Source: Halocaridina rubra (Eukaryota; Arthropoda; Malacostraca; Decapoda; Atyidae). From it: a stretch of 64,000 nt of DNA. The position numbers and the translations under genes were made by a program. Shown in pieces: positions 54,640-64,000 of this stretch. Below the pieces are notes generated by a model. The model was given only the letters and a program-made list of their open reading frames with translations. It had not been told where the DNA came from and searched no databases. Numbering within the stretch: the stretch's first letter is position 1; each line of letters opens with the position of its first letter. The stretch spans positions 62,001 to 126,000 of the forward strand of contig JAXCGZ010007605.1 of the NCBI GenBank assembly GCA_037179515.1, read 5' to 3'.

Positions 54640-56115
54640 CTCTTGGGCTCTGGGCTTGGTATTTCTTCATTCTCTTCTACCATCTGCTTCTCCAGTTGAA
54701 CAAGATCCATGGCAGGTAACTCTTGCCATGAGATTCCAGAAGCTCTTTAACATCATCAGCCTCCACCTCCAACTTGACCTCCTTACTCAGGGCAACTACC
54801 ATCTTGGTGACAGCTTTAACTGTCTCCTCAAAGCCACAGAAGTCATTCACAAACTGGGAGCACAGTTTTTTCATACCTCATTCAAGTTCGTCTGCTTCAC
54901 TTCCTCCCAAGCATCAGCAATATTCTTCACAGCCTGAAGAATATTGTGCTACTTCCAGCAGTCCTTGAGAGTCAAGTTCTTATTCTTTTTAGTTGCCCTG
55001 ATAGCTATAACGATTGTCTTTTGGAGGTAGTAGGCCCTGAAAGAGGCAATGACCACCTGATCCATTGGTTGTAATAATGCAGTGGTATTAGTTGAAGGTA
55101 GACCACCTTGACATTAGGATGAAAGTCATCCAAGTGGTGAGGGTGACCAGGAGCATTGTCCAGCAATAGCAACACCTTGAGAGGCAGGCATTTGGAGATG
55201 CAGTACCTCTCCACTTTAGGCACAAAATGGTTGCTGAACCAGGCCTCAAATATCTGAAGGGTTATCCTAGCCTTCTTGTTCGAATTCCAGACAACTTGCA
55301 GTTGACCTTTCCAAACGCCCTTTTGTGCCCTTGAATTTTCTGCCAAGTAAACCAACAAGGGCTTCAGCTTACAGTCTTCTAGCAGCATATGTCTCCAAAA
55401 GCAAAGTCAGTCTCTCCTTGCTGACTTTATGGCCTGGTGCTGGCTTATTCTCTTTGGCAATGTACGTATGACTAGGCATGTGATTCCAAAACAAGCCAGA
55501 CTCGTCCATGTTAAATACCTGTTTGGGATGGTAGCCCACCTCCTTAATTATTTCTGCTAACACACTGGGAAACCCTCTTGGTGCTTTCTCATCACCACTA
55601 GCAGCTTCACCTTGCACTCTTATGCAAATTAGCATGAGCCTTAAAATTATCAAACCAACCCCTAGCCTCACGCTGGCTTCGCATTCACGAGGTCGAAAGA
55701 TCGGTTCCCATCCAAGACTGAGAGTTTAAACTGTTTACTGGCAGGAACTGCTGTGGTTGGACACCACAGTGGGGGGTTGGGGCTTGCCCATGGCTGACGA
55801 ATACCCATTGTATTGAAATGGAAATAAAGTTTATTTGTTTGTTTTGTTTGTTTTACTGGCTACAATTTGTCACCTGTGCTCCCTTTCACCTTTTCTCTTT
55901 TCAAGGCTTTGAACAATATTTTATCTTTTTCCTGTATTACCATGAGGCTTACTGGGATACGCCGTTGATTCTGGTCATCTAGCCAAAGTACTAGTGATCT
56001 CTGCATCTCGATCATAAGGCGAATACACTGCTTAGTAATCACAGTGGACATCACAGGAGTAGAACCTATCATGTGGTCACAGATGCAAACTTTGTCTTTG
56101 ATAATCGTTGCCATG
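54640..56115 (-). pseudogene. Tigger-B transposase, second copy
   Basis: Minus strand: MATIIKDKVCICDHMIGSTP and LMVIQEKDKILFKALKREK (56115-55865), then the SINE, then GEAASGD, VFNMDESGLFWNHMP and GHKVSKERLTLLL (55671-55369), LKPLLVYLAENSRAQKGVWK, WFSNHFVPKVERYC, LLLLDNAPGHPHHLDDF (55388-55005) and QLVNDFCGFEETVKAV-like sequence (54874-54677). The first two acids of the catalytic core are intact here, unlike in the complete element at 45556. The QWIRWSLPLSG region shows the third acid has shifted frame. Several frame breaks. Confidence 0.82.
55672..55857 (+). mobile_element. SINE family 3, inserted in Tigger-B
   Basis: Begins with a tRNA-like head, GCTGGCTTCGCATTCACGAG and GATCGGTTCCCATCC, and ends GGAAATAAAGTTTATTTG with (TTTG)n. 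Sequence on both sides aligns to the uninterrupted Tigger-B at about 46607-46630 (TTTGTGGCCTGTAGAGGTTG), which gives an empty site. I cannot fix the exact target duplication because the borders are diverged. Confidence 0.72.
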
Positions 56116-56121
56116 GTTGTA

Positions 56122-56205
56122 CAGTGAACCCTCGCTATATAGCGGTTCACCTTTCGCGAATTCAGTGCATTGCGAATTTTTTTCGCGAACAAAAAAAAAT
56201 TAAAA
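56122..56205 (+). mobile_element. Tigger-A terminus fragment
   Basis: CAGTGAACCCTCGCTATATA after TA, then GCGAATTCAGTGCATTGCGA. Only this end is present and it runs into R1. Confidence 0.75.
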
Positions 56206-56211
56206 TTAATG

Positions 56212-57404
<1,193 letters not shown>

Positions 57405-57623
57405 GTATATATATTCTCTGCACACTATTTCCTTGACGATATTATATCGAAAGTCTTTTTGCTGTTTGTTCTTAATGCTTTTTATCAATCTTCATAATAT
57501 CACGTTCATATAAATTTATGCTTGCGTGCTGTTATTGTAAAGTAAAGGGTGGTTTGTTAACAGTGCAGGGAGGGTTTATACAGTAAAGGTAAAAATAAAT
57601 GTAAAATACCTATGATAAATATG

Positions 57624-58282
57624 AGAAAGAGGAAATGAAAGATGACGACAATAAATGGGGGTAGACGTTGACAGAGAGAGAGAGAAACATCTTTAATTAA
57701 CTCTTGTTCATTCAACCAAAACTACATTATTTATTGTAAAAATAATGGTTTAATGACAAATTCGTAATAATTATAATAATGATCATAATAATCTCCACAA
57801 TTATTATCAAAGGAAAATTATTGTCGCCAATAATTATAATAATAATAATAATCATCCATCCATCCATATACCAAAGCCATATTCCCCCTTATAAGGAGGG
57901 TGGCTCAGTCCTAGACAATACTTTGACTTTTTGTGGGAATTAAATACAGAGGAGGGGATTGCCAGCCCCCTCGCTCCGCTCCATTTAGTCAACTTTTACG
58001 ACACGGAGGAAGTATTCTTACCCCCCTCCCTCTAAGGAGAATTTTTGGAATAGACATTATGAAAGTAATGCAGAGGTATATTAAAACCCAGCTGAGAATT
58101 GGATATTCATTACACATCTTTTATAATCCCTTCACATCTAACAGGTCATTACACTCTCCATCTCTGTTTCTCTTTTCTTTATGTATTCTTCGTGCCCAGG
58201 CCCGATAAAGGCTGTTTTATTTTATTATTTTTTGGCCCTTCCTGGTGTCACAATGATTTTGTTTATTTATTTTTTCTTTTTT
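57624..58282 (-). mobile_element. R1 copy with a 7-bp target duplication
   Basis: 659 bp between two AAATATG repeats (57617-57623, 58283-58289); the sister copy at 35.3 kb has one AAATATG. R1 is therefore a mobile unit. In this copy its ATT tract holds another insertion at about 57850-58035 with a (CATC)n end and a GTCAACTTTTACGACACGGA block. Confidence 0.82.
57850..58035. mobile_element. Insertion inside R1, perhaps an RTE-related tail
   Basis: CATCCATCCATCCATATACC and, at the other side, AACTTTTACGACACGGAGGA with GGGGGCTGGCAATCCCC (minus strand). It separates the two halves of R1. I recall similar sequence at the 5' side of RTE-like repeats in arthropods but cannot verify it. Confidence 0.5.
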
Positions 58283-58368
58283 AAATATGGTGCTCCTACT
58301 TCGCGAGTTTTCGCCTATCACAACGGGTCCCGGAACCGAATCCCCGCGATAAATGAGGGAGCACTGTA

Positions 58369-58929
58369 CAGGCTAATCCGAGAGTGCGGACAATGTTCAT
58401 AGTAGTTTCTCCCTTTTCTGAGCAGTTTACTATTTCAACTTCAAATTCCATGGTGATGGCTTTTCTTTTCTACTTAGCACTGCCATCAGAACTATCACCT
58501 CTGTGCTTGGGAGACATTATAGTGTAGAAACAAGCGAACACGAGTGAACTGAACGAGAAAGCAGATGAACACAAGGCACAACATGGCAAGTGAGAGTAAA
58601 TTGAGTGGTTGTTCTTCTTCCTCTTCTAATGCCACGTGACGGCGTATTCTTACATGACATTCAATAAACCATTTCACATAAAATTGTATTTATGGCTATG
58701 TTTCGTATTTTTTTTTATATTCAGTATGATCCTTTAATATAACCAAATACATAAATTAAGCCATTATTTTGATATATATGAATACAGCTGTGCTAATAGC
58801 TGTGTATTCATTCTCCGCTCTTACAAACTGGTAGGCCAGGTAGGGTGAAAAAATTTATTTATTAATAATTTGTTAATTATTTATTGGATTCTGATGTAAC
58901 TCGGAACGACGTAAAACAGGGACCCCCTG
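58369..58929 (-). mobile_element. Tigger-B fragment, minus strand
   Basis: Ends GACGTAAAACAGGGACCCCCTG before TA-like flank at the right. On the minus strand 58518-58383 it encodes MSPKHRGDSSDGSAK, a stop, KRKAITMEFEVEIVNCSEKG and NIVRTLG, the N-terminus of a TIGD1-like transposase. The upstream part (58600-58680) is the uninterrupted paralogue of the site where the Ty3 element inserted at 37534. Confidence 0.78.
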
Positions 58930-59220
58930 TATTGTCATCCCTTTAGTGATGATGTATCATAATAATGTTGATTTTTTGCTTGGATCATAAAATTATTCTC
59001 CCCATTATTTGTTAATTTTTGCTTTTACGTATGTTGGAAAAGATAATACTTCTCTCCCTGAATTTTTATCTTTACTGAAACTGTCTCTTGATTGTAATTA
59101 ATATATTTTTGTTTTCATTTTTTATCAAGAAGGAACTGATTTAAAGTAATTGAATGTTATAATTTATATTCCTGGCATTGAGGACAGAAATAATTTGCTT
59201 CTCTATTTTCTTATTATGAG

Positions 59221-59291
59221 ACAACTGAAAGGGATAAGAGACCAAGGGGCTGGTAGTATAGCATCTGCAAGAAGAGGCATAAAGGTGCTAG
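59221..59291 (+). CDS. Host gene 1, exon C
   Basis: Acceptor CTCTATTTTCTTATTATGAG with a good pyrimidine tract; donor CTAG|GTATGT. One base completes the codon left by exon B, then 23 codons are open (QLKGIRDQGAGSIASARRGI, KVL), leaving one base. The other two frames contain stops. Basic and helical in character. The phase match to exon B across 14 kb of transposons supports the pairing. Confidence 0.75.
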
Positions 59292-59382
59292 GTATGTTGA
59301 AGCTGCTGTCTTAAATCTTTTGTTACAGTTGGGTTCACATTGCTATGGTGTGTTGAGATAAAAATTTATTACAGTTTTTACA

Positions 59383-59512
59383 TTGGTGATGTGATTGGCT
59401 TTACATCATGGACTCCCTTTTCTACTAAGGGCTAGGACAGTGCCTACTTGCAAAGGAATTTGATTTTGGTAGGTGTGATTATTACCCTGTGTAAATGCCC
59501 TTTCTGAGTATG
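59383..59512 (-). mobile_element. SINE family 1, body only, inverted
   Basis: Reverse complement of the 53.8-kb copy body: CATGGACTCCCTTTTCTACT, GGGCTAGGACAGTGCCTACT and GTGTAAATGCCCTTTCTGAG. It lies in the short intron between exons C and D. Confidence 0.75.
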
Positions 59513-59533
59513 AATCTTTTAATTGTTCCAGAG

Positions 59534-59604
59534 AGGAAAGAAGTTCTCGAGAGAAGAGAAGCTTACCTGGTGACACGAAAACAGTATCTCCTAAAAAACA
59601 AAAA
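59534..59604 (+). CDS. Host gene 1, exon D (acceptor ambiguous by 2 bp)
   Basis: Donor AAAAA|GTAAGA. Two overlapping acceptors exist, CCAG at 59531 and CCAGAG at 59533. The second keeps phase from exon C into the acidic last exon and reads EERSSREKRSLPGDTKTVSP then KKQK, a basic, nuclear-localisation-like stretch. The first would read ERKEVLERREAYLVTRKQYL and stop a few codons into the next exon. I prefer the second because the acidic tail looks truly coding. Transcript reads would settle it. Confidence 0.65.
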
Positions 59605-59748
59605 GTAAGACTTCGTGTTTATGGTTTCTGACTTGAATAATGTGGAAAAAATAGTTTTATTAGAATTTCTTACTTCCTTGGTAAACTGCTTATATGTCTG
59701 ATTTGCAGTATTTTATATGCTTCACTCAAGTTGCTAATTTTGCCGGTA

Positions 59749-60067
59749 CAGACGCTCCTCGACTTACAAACATCTGACATACAAACATCCGGAAATAGGA
59801 ACATGTGAAACGTTCAGTATTATTATTATGTAGTGTGGTATGGATGGTTCCAACTGTTCAAGAAACATGCAAACTTGCATCATGTGTCTCTAGGATAAGA
59901 AAACAAGTGTATTATGTTCTAACGCAACTTTATTATGTTACATGCATTATGTAGGAATGTTTGTACACCCAGTGCAATACTGTATGTACAAAATATCAAC
60001 TTAAGAACAATTCAAGATACGAACTGCCGTTCGGAACGTAACTTTCTCTTAAGTTGGGGAGTGTCTG
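59749..60067. mobile_element. MITE of the CAGACGCTCC family, copy 3
   Basis: 319 bp, TA-flanked, with ends CAGACGCTCCTCGACTTACA and, inverted, CTTAAGTTGGGGAGTGTCTG. It lies in the intron between exons D and E. Confidence 0.8.
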
Positions 60068-60359
60068 TATTTTCTATTTTGATATCAAACTCCCCGTACT
60101 TGCATACTCATTTAGGATTTTATTGTACATTTCATTGTGATATGTTAGTTATACCATTTTCTTGAGGCAAGCTGCAAATATTATGCAGTTCATATTGCAA
60201 TGTACTGCATGCAAAATGTTGATTTCTTACTGGAAATGTACGTTATTGTGCTTTTTTATTGACGTAATTCTGTACATGACATATGTGGTTAGGCAGTTTA
60301 ATACTGTATTTTCGTAAGGTTTTGTGGAAAAATGTTTAATTATGTATTTATTATATTAG

Positions 60360-60500
60360 GCAGAAAAGAAGGAAGTAGAGAGAACTGATGAAGATGACAG
60401 CATTGAAGATGGTGATGATGATGATGAAGAGGAGGAGGAAGAAGAAGATAGTGATAATGAGGAGGAAAATGACAAAGATGACGAAGATGATGATGAATAA
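60360..60500 (+). CDS. Host gene 1, last exon with acidic tail
   Basis: Acceptor TATTTATTATATTAG. 46 codons then TAA. The sequence opens AEKKEVERTDEDDSIEDG and then is almost only Asp and Glu. Third positions vary freely (GAT, GAC, GAA, GAG), which argues for selection on an acidic protein rather than a simple repeat. Acidic tails next to a basic patch are common in histone-binding and nucleolar proteins, so a nuclear role is a guess. The whole visible C-terminus is 174 residues. Confidence 0.8.
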   Translation, partial: AEKKEVERTDEDDSIEDGDDDDEEEEEEEDSDNEEENDKDDEDDDE

Positions 60501-60655
60501 TAATATTTGCTTTCGGTTTTTACTTTTATAAATAAATTGTAAGTTTGCACTGAAGTATTTGTGTGCTATATGCCTACAGCACTGAATTTTAACTTTGTGA
60601 GAAGCCACATTATCTATTAGCTTTCTTGTAAGCGTATGAAAATAAACTATGGAAC
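60501..60655 (+). terminator. 3' UTR of gene 1 with two polyadenylation signals
   Basis: AATAAA at 60531-60536 and at 60641-60646, 31 and 141 bases after the stop codon. Confidence 0.7.
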
Positions 60656-62012
60656 AAAACAAAGTACCTTTTTTTTTTGCGTTGTTTTAGTTCCTGTCTT
60701 GTATGCTAAGCTCACTGGTAGAATGCGCGAGTCAGAAACTGACTAATGGGTGCTCAATCCTACCGCGGGATGTTGTGAAAGGCATTCTATCTTAATCCCC
60801 AGTTTCAAGATGTCCACATCCACCCCTATTCAAATGGGGACTAAATGATTTGTGAAGCGGTGCATTGTTACTCTATATATGACCGAGTCTGAGGCTCATA
60901 TTCCAGTATAAAAGAGAATACTGGCATTTGTTCATTGTTATAACACTTTTGTAGAATGTAGAAAGATGATATTTGCAAAGAAAAGAAAATGTTTATAATT
61001 TTTTATATTATCTTTACATACTGGGTTGGGTAATGGACATATTTTGTATGTCTTTTGAATCTTAGGAGTTTGTTTTAACCATAAAACAAAGAGAAGTGGT
61101 AGTAAAGGATAAAGAAATTCTACCTCAGATTTTTCCTTTTATAAGCACACCCTTCTTGCTTCTTTACTTAATTTTTTCTTGCTTTAGCAACTAAGTTTAG
61201 GGGACACGTTACTGCAACAAAGCAGAGGTGTTGAAATTCCTTTTAATTTTTATATAACTTTTTGCTTTTAGTGCTGTAGTTTTTATTCCTTAAACTGCCT
61301 GACTGAACAGTTCAGAGTCCCTAAGAAAGGCCATTGTTGATCCTGGACTCACCCATAGAGTTTGTCCGAGAGTGTACGTTGTGTTGGGTACATGTATGTT
61401 TGAGTGCAATGCAGTCTTCCAGACTATGTTTCCTGGGTTGCTCTCTGTGTCTCTGCCTAGAGGTGATAATTTGTCCTCAAATGCTTGAGAGTTAATAATG
61501 ATACATAAATTCAAACAATAAATAAACAGCTGATAGTTACGTCTATTACATGGGAATTTAAAAATAAATTATTACATTTGTACTTTATTTACAAAAAAAT
61601 TTGTCTTACATAGACCACTGAGTATGTTGTACTGACCAGCAGTACAACCTTAAGATTATGGTATGAGGCAGAAGATAGAGCTACCAACCTTATAACCTAA
61701 GGTATTAACACAATATATACACAATATCATTTGCTAGTCAAGCATTAAATTACTCAGTTTTATGAATATTGCTATTTGCTTAAACATTCAAAATAAAATA
61801 TCTAAAATCCTTAATGTGAATGGAGTGCCAATGTGTATGGCAGGTGCTGAAGAAATGCTGGTTGGTAGCTCTGGTATATAGTGGCATCATGGCATCATTT
61901 CTGTGTGACTTAAGAATATTACTTCTAGGATAATATTACAACTAAGATAAATTATAACATGACATAGTTTACACGTAACTTGGCATTTTCCAATTATATA
62001 AATGCTAAATTT
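60656..62012. other. Intergenic region between convergent genes
   Basis: Holds a SINE (60701-60860) and otherwise unique A/T-rich sequence. A short minus frame at 61290-61514 (EDKLSPLGRDTESNPGNIVW) is isolated and without splice support. Confidence 0.5.
60701..60860 (+). mobile_element. SINE family 2, second copy
   Basis: AAGCTCACTGGTAGAATGCG and GGGTGCTCAATCCT (degenerate A and B boxes), then GGCATTCTATCTTAATCCCC and CTATTCAAATGGGGACTAAA shared with 48882-49055. Confidence 0.75.
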
Positions 62013-62464
62013 TTTATTGGTACATATAATTTGACATCGAGGCGGTATCAAACATAGAAAATTTTGACAATTTCCGATACTGCGTAATATAAGTATATTT
62101 TGTTTGCTTCCAAAATGGTTTAGTTACTGTACATGCCCATTTTTCTGTCTTGGGGTCAATTATGACATTCTCAGTGTACAGTATTTAGATTGCATGTGTT
62201 ACGTAAAAGAATCAGTCTCTGTATATACCACCAGTAATGTTATTGTAATTAAAAATAAATCAATTTGGTTGAGCGAAGGTTTTCCCACTTAAAAGTACAA
62301 CAAAAAAGGAAACTTATGAGACTGGCATAAACCTCCTTGATATAATCACATAATCTAGAAATAGAGAAGAGGATAAATAGAAACTATTTACAAATTATGG
62401 CAACAGCCTTTGCCAGACTTGAGATATTTTATATAACCCACAAATGTTAAAATATCCCTGATGG
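62013..62464 (-). terminator. Probable 3' UTR of gene 2
   Basis: On the minus strand an AATAAA lies at 62018-62013, about 450 bases after the stop codon; another lies at 61589-61584. No splice sites are evident in between. Confidence 0.5.
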
Positions 62465-63369
62465 CTAATTGATTCGTTGGAGCTCAAAAATATTATTCCT
62501 TATAGTTTCCTCTTCGGGATCTTCCCCTGGGAATCCCTCTGGTGCAGCTACTTCTGGGAAATTTCTGATGTAGTCGTCAGATACAGGCGTTTGAGCTACT
62601 ACAGAACGAGGGCGCGTTAAGGGTGTCAATGGGCGCCGAATGACGGGCGGCTTGGACGGGGAGAGGATAGCTTTCCCGCTTCCTAGCGGTAAGGATACTT
62701 GAAAAGATGTTGGCTTTGCTAAGCTTGGAAATAGCTTGGCCCTAGAATGTGTGATTTCCTGTCCAGTAGAATCTAATGCCAGGTTGTTATCAAGTGACTG
62801 GAATGTACTATTTGATGAGAGAGAGAAAATTTTTTTCTCCTGTATTTTACTTCTGCCACTGCTGCTTTGTGACTGGCTTTGCAAAATGTTCCTGTTTTGA
62901 CTTGAGGTTTGAATAGTATTAGTGCTGCTGCTGGATTTGTCTTGCGTTGATGAGGCCGATGTGGTCGAAAATGATGTGATGCTCGCCATCTGTTGAATTT
63001 GGTTTTGTTGTCTGGGAAGAGGCGAACCGGATAACTGGGATGTCTGTTTAGGAGGGGTGTCCTGAAATTCGTTGCTTGCTATCGAAAGATTCTGAGTGTC
63101 ATTAATGAATGGAGTGTTAATGGGAGCCACAATAAATGGTAAATTAAAGGGTGCCACAACAGGAAGCATGTTGAAGTGGAATACAGTTGGGAGTTGATTA
63201 AGTTTGACATTGTCATTTGGGGTGTTAGGGACGTTAAGACTATTTTGGCTGACGGAAGGATTTGCCGATTGAAATGCTGGTAAGGGGTTGATTGGGTCCA
63301 GTGAGTTAGTGAGGGTTGTCATGGCCTGCGCTGATGGGAGGGTTGTTCCTGAGGTTAGTAGGGAAGGGC
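62465..63369 (-). CDS. Host gene 2, last exon, Ser/Asn/Gln/Pro-rich
   Basis: Acceptor CATGACCTTATTCCAG on the minus strand. 300 codons to TAG at 62467-62465; two first bases complete a Gly codon with the previous exon. Low-complexity region rich in Ser, Thr, Asn, Gln and Pro, then a more conserved-looking end: PPVIRRPLTPLTRPRSVVAQ, DDYIRNFPEVAAPEGFPGED and NNIFELQRIN. This pattern fits a disordered regulatory or scaffold protein with a short C-terminal motif. I do not recognise the family. The long open frame without any repeat and phase agreement with two upstream exons make it a real gene. Confidence 0.85.
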
Positions 63370-63533
63370 CTGGAATAAGGTCATGAGTTAGCATAAACAA
63401 TATAATGCATGGGTTAAATCTTCAAATATTAGGGTGTTGCACAATAGCCTGAATTGTCAAAAAACTCCTATGAACATGAAAGTCCAGTCACATATGTAGG
63501 CAGACAGTATGGTTACAAGCACTAACTATTTAC

Positions 63534-63718
63534 CAGATGTGTGGTTAGTTAAGAGGGAATTTGGTCTTGGGCGGGGAAGACGATCACCAAATGATAATGT
63601 GGGGTCATGTCTGGAAGGGAATACAAAGTTGTTTCTTGGAGGCTGGTTTATGAAAAACGCTTGGGCATCTGATGTAGATTTTCCTGATGCTCTCACATCC
63701 ACAGAATCAACAATGTCA
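63534..63718 (-). CDS. Host gene 2, internal exon
   Basis: Acceptor ATTTTTTATTTTCCAG and donor CATCTG|GTAAATAG on the minus strand. One base plus 61 codons plus one base: DIVDSVDVRASGKSTSDAQA, FFINQPPRNNFVFPSRHDPT, RLPRPRPNSLL. Polar with aromatic patches. The phase matches both neighbours. Confidence 0.85.
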
Positions 63719-63921
63719 CTGGAAAATAAAAAATAATCTTTAAAATATTTTAGAGGAGTCACTAGCAGGTTATTTTTTAAAATACATACTCTTTGGAAGT
63801 ATTTAAATAATTGCAAGCTACAGTAATTTTTTTCTCATAATATTATATTAATCTGCTGTCTTGTAGTCCAGCATACACCTCACAGAAGTTGCACCTATTT
63901 TCTTGGTATACTAATACTTAC

Positions 63922-64000
63922 ATATCTGCCTCCTCTGAGGTCACAACAGGAGGATCTTTAGATGGAATCACTCCCTGTTCAACTGAGTCACCTCGAGTTT
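63922..64000 (-). CDS. Host gene 2, exon cut by the window edge
   Basis: Donor GATAT|GTAAGTATT on the minus strand, a near-consensus site. One of three frames is open (TRGDSVEQGVIPSKDPPVV, TSEEAD), leaving two bases that complete an Ile codon with the next exon. The gene continues beyond 64000. Confidence 0.8.

Larger units (their letters stand above)
54044..56119 (-). mobile_element. Tigger-B copy, minus strand, 5' end lost, SINE inside
   Basis: The end CATGGGGTTCTTGTTTATTG after TA resembles Tigger-B termini. The other end is cut by a Tigger-A terminus at 56122. The transposase is reduced to a pseudogene between about 56115 and 54640, interrupted by a SINE at 55672-55857. Confidence 0.8.
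57405..58366 (+). mobile_element. Tigger-A derivative split by an R1 insertion
   Basis: Left part 57405-57623 and right part 58283-58366 (GGTCCCGGAACCGAATCC ... GATAAATGAGGGAGCACTG before TA) match the uninterrupted sister copy at 35129-35415. R1 lies between, flanked on both sides by AAATATG. The right end abuts a Tigger-B fragment at TA, so this element probably inserted into Tigger-B. Confidence 0.82.

Noticed and set aside
60351..60662. 103-codon minus frame rich in Ile and Phe
   Set aside because: It is antisense to the acidic tail exon of gene 1; the complement of Asp/Glu codons gives such residues.
61290..61514. Small minus-strand frame between the two host genes
   Set aside because: It is short and has no splice sites in phase with gene 2 and no second copy. 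It is left as unclassified intergenic sequence.

Overview
This is nuclear DNA from an animal, most likely a decapod crustacean (crab, shrimp or crayfish; an inference). Evidence for this is spliced host exons with GT-AG borders and consistent phase, very many TA, CT/GA and ATT microsatellites, dense Tigger/pogo DNA transposons, CR1/L2-like and RTE LINEs, a Ty3/gypsy LTR element and tRNA-derived SINEs. No bacterial, organellar or CRISPR features are present, and I see no intact tRNA or rRNA gene.

Layout. About 0-24 kb is a stack of Tigger-A elements: one truncated transposase element, one nearly full-length element carrying a second element inserted at an exact TA, and several internally deleted derivatives. 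The ends of these elements repeatedly abut long (TA)n tracts. Several carry an internal tandem array of a 160-bp unit. LINE tails, a 639-bp solo LTR, a 180-bp foldback hairpin and copies of an unclassified repeat (called R1 here) are interspersed. About 24.8-26.2 kb is an RTE-type LINE. About 27.2-34.1 kb holds two decayed CR1/L2-type LINEs in tandem, and 34.2-35.1 kb the 3' part of another LTR element. About 35-37.4 kb is a chimeric Tigger-A derivative. At 37.5-42.1 kb a decayed Ty3/gypsy element with both LTRs sits inside a Tigger-B (TIGD1-like) fragment.

From about 42.7 kb the window holds a real host gene on the + strand (gene 1). Five exons (42705-42823, 45008-45130, 59221-59291, 59534-59604, 60360-60500) join in frame to 174 residues ending in a strongly acidic tail. 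Its 14-kb intron is filled by a complete TA-flanked Tigger-B element (45556-48235), a complete TA-flanked Tigger-A element with transposase (49751-53613), a second Tigger-B copy broken by a SINE, three SINE families, MITEs and R1. At the right edge is a convergent host gene on the - strand (gene 2): three exons, 388 residues, a Ser/Asn/Gln/Pro-rich C-terminus. I recognise neither host protein.

All transposon reading frames show frameshifts, stops or changed catalytic residues, so nothing here looks autonomously active, although the 537-codon LINE frame at 31527-33140 is long and keeps its FADD motif. The most informative structures are exact nested insertions with target duplications, two of which have an uninterrupted sister copy elsewhere in the window.
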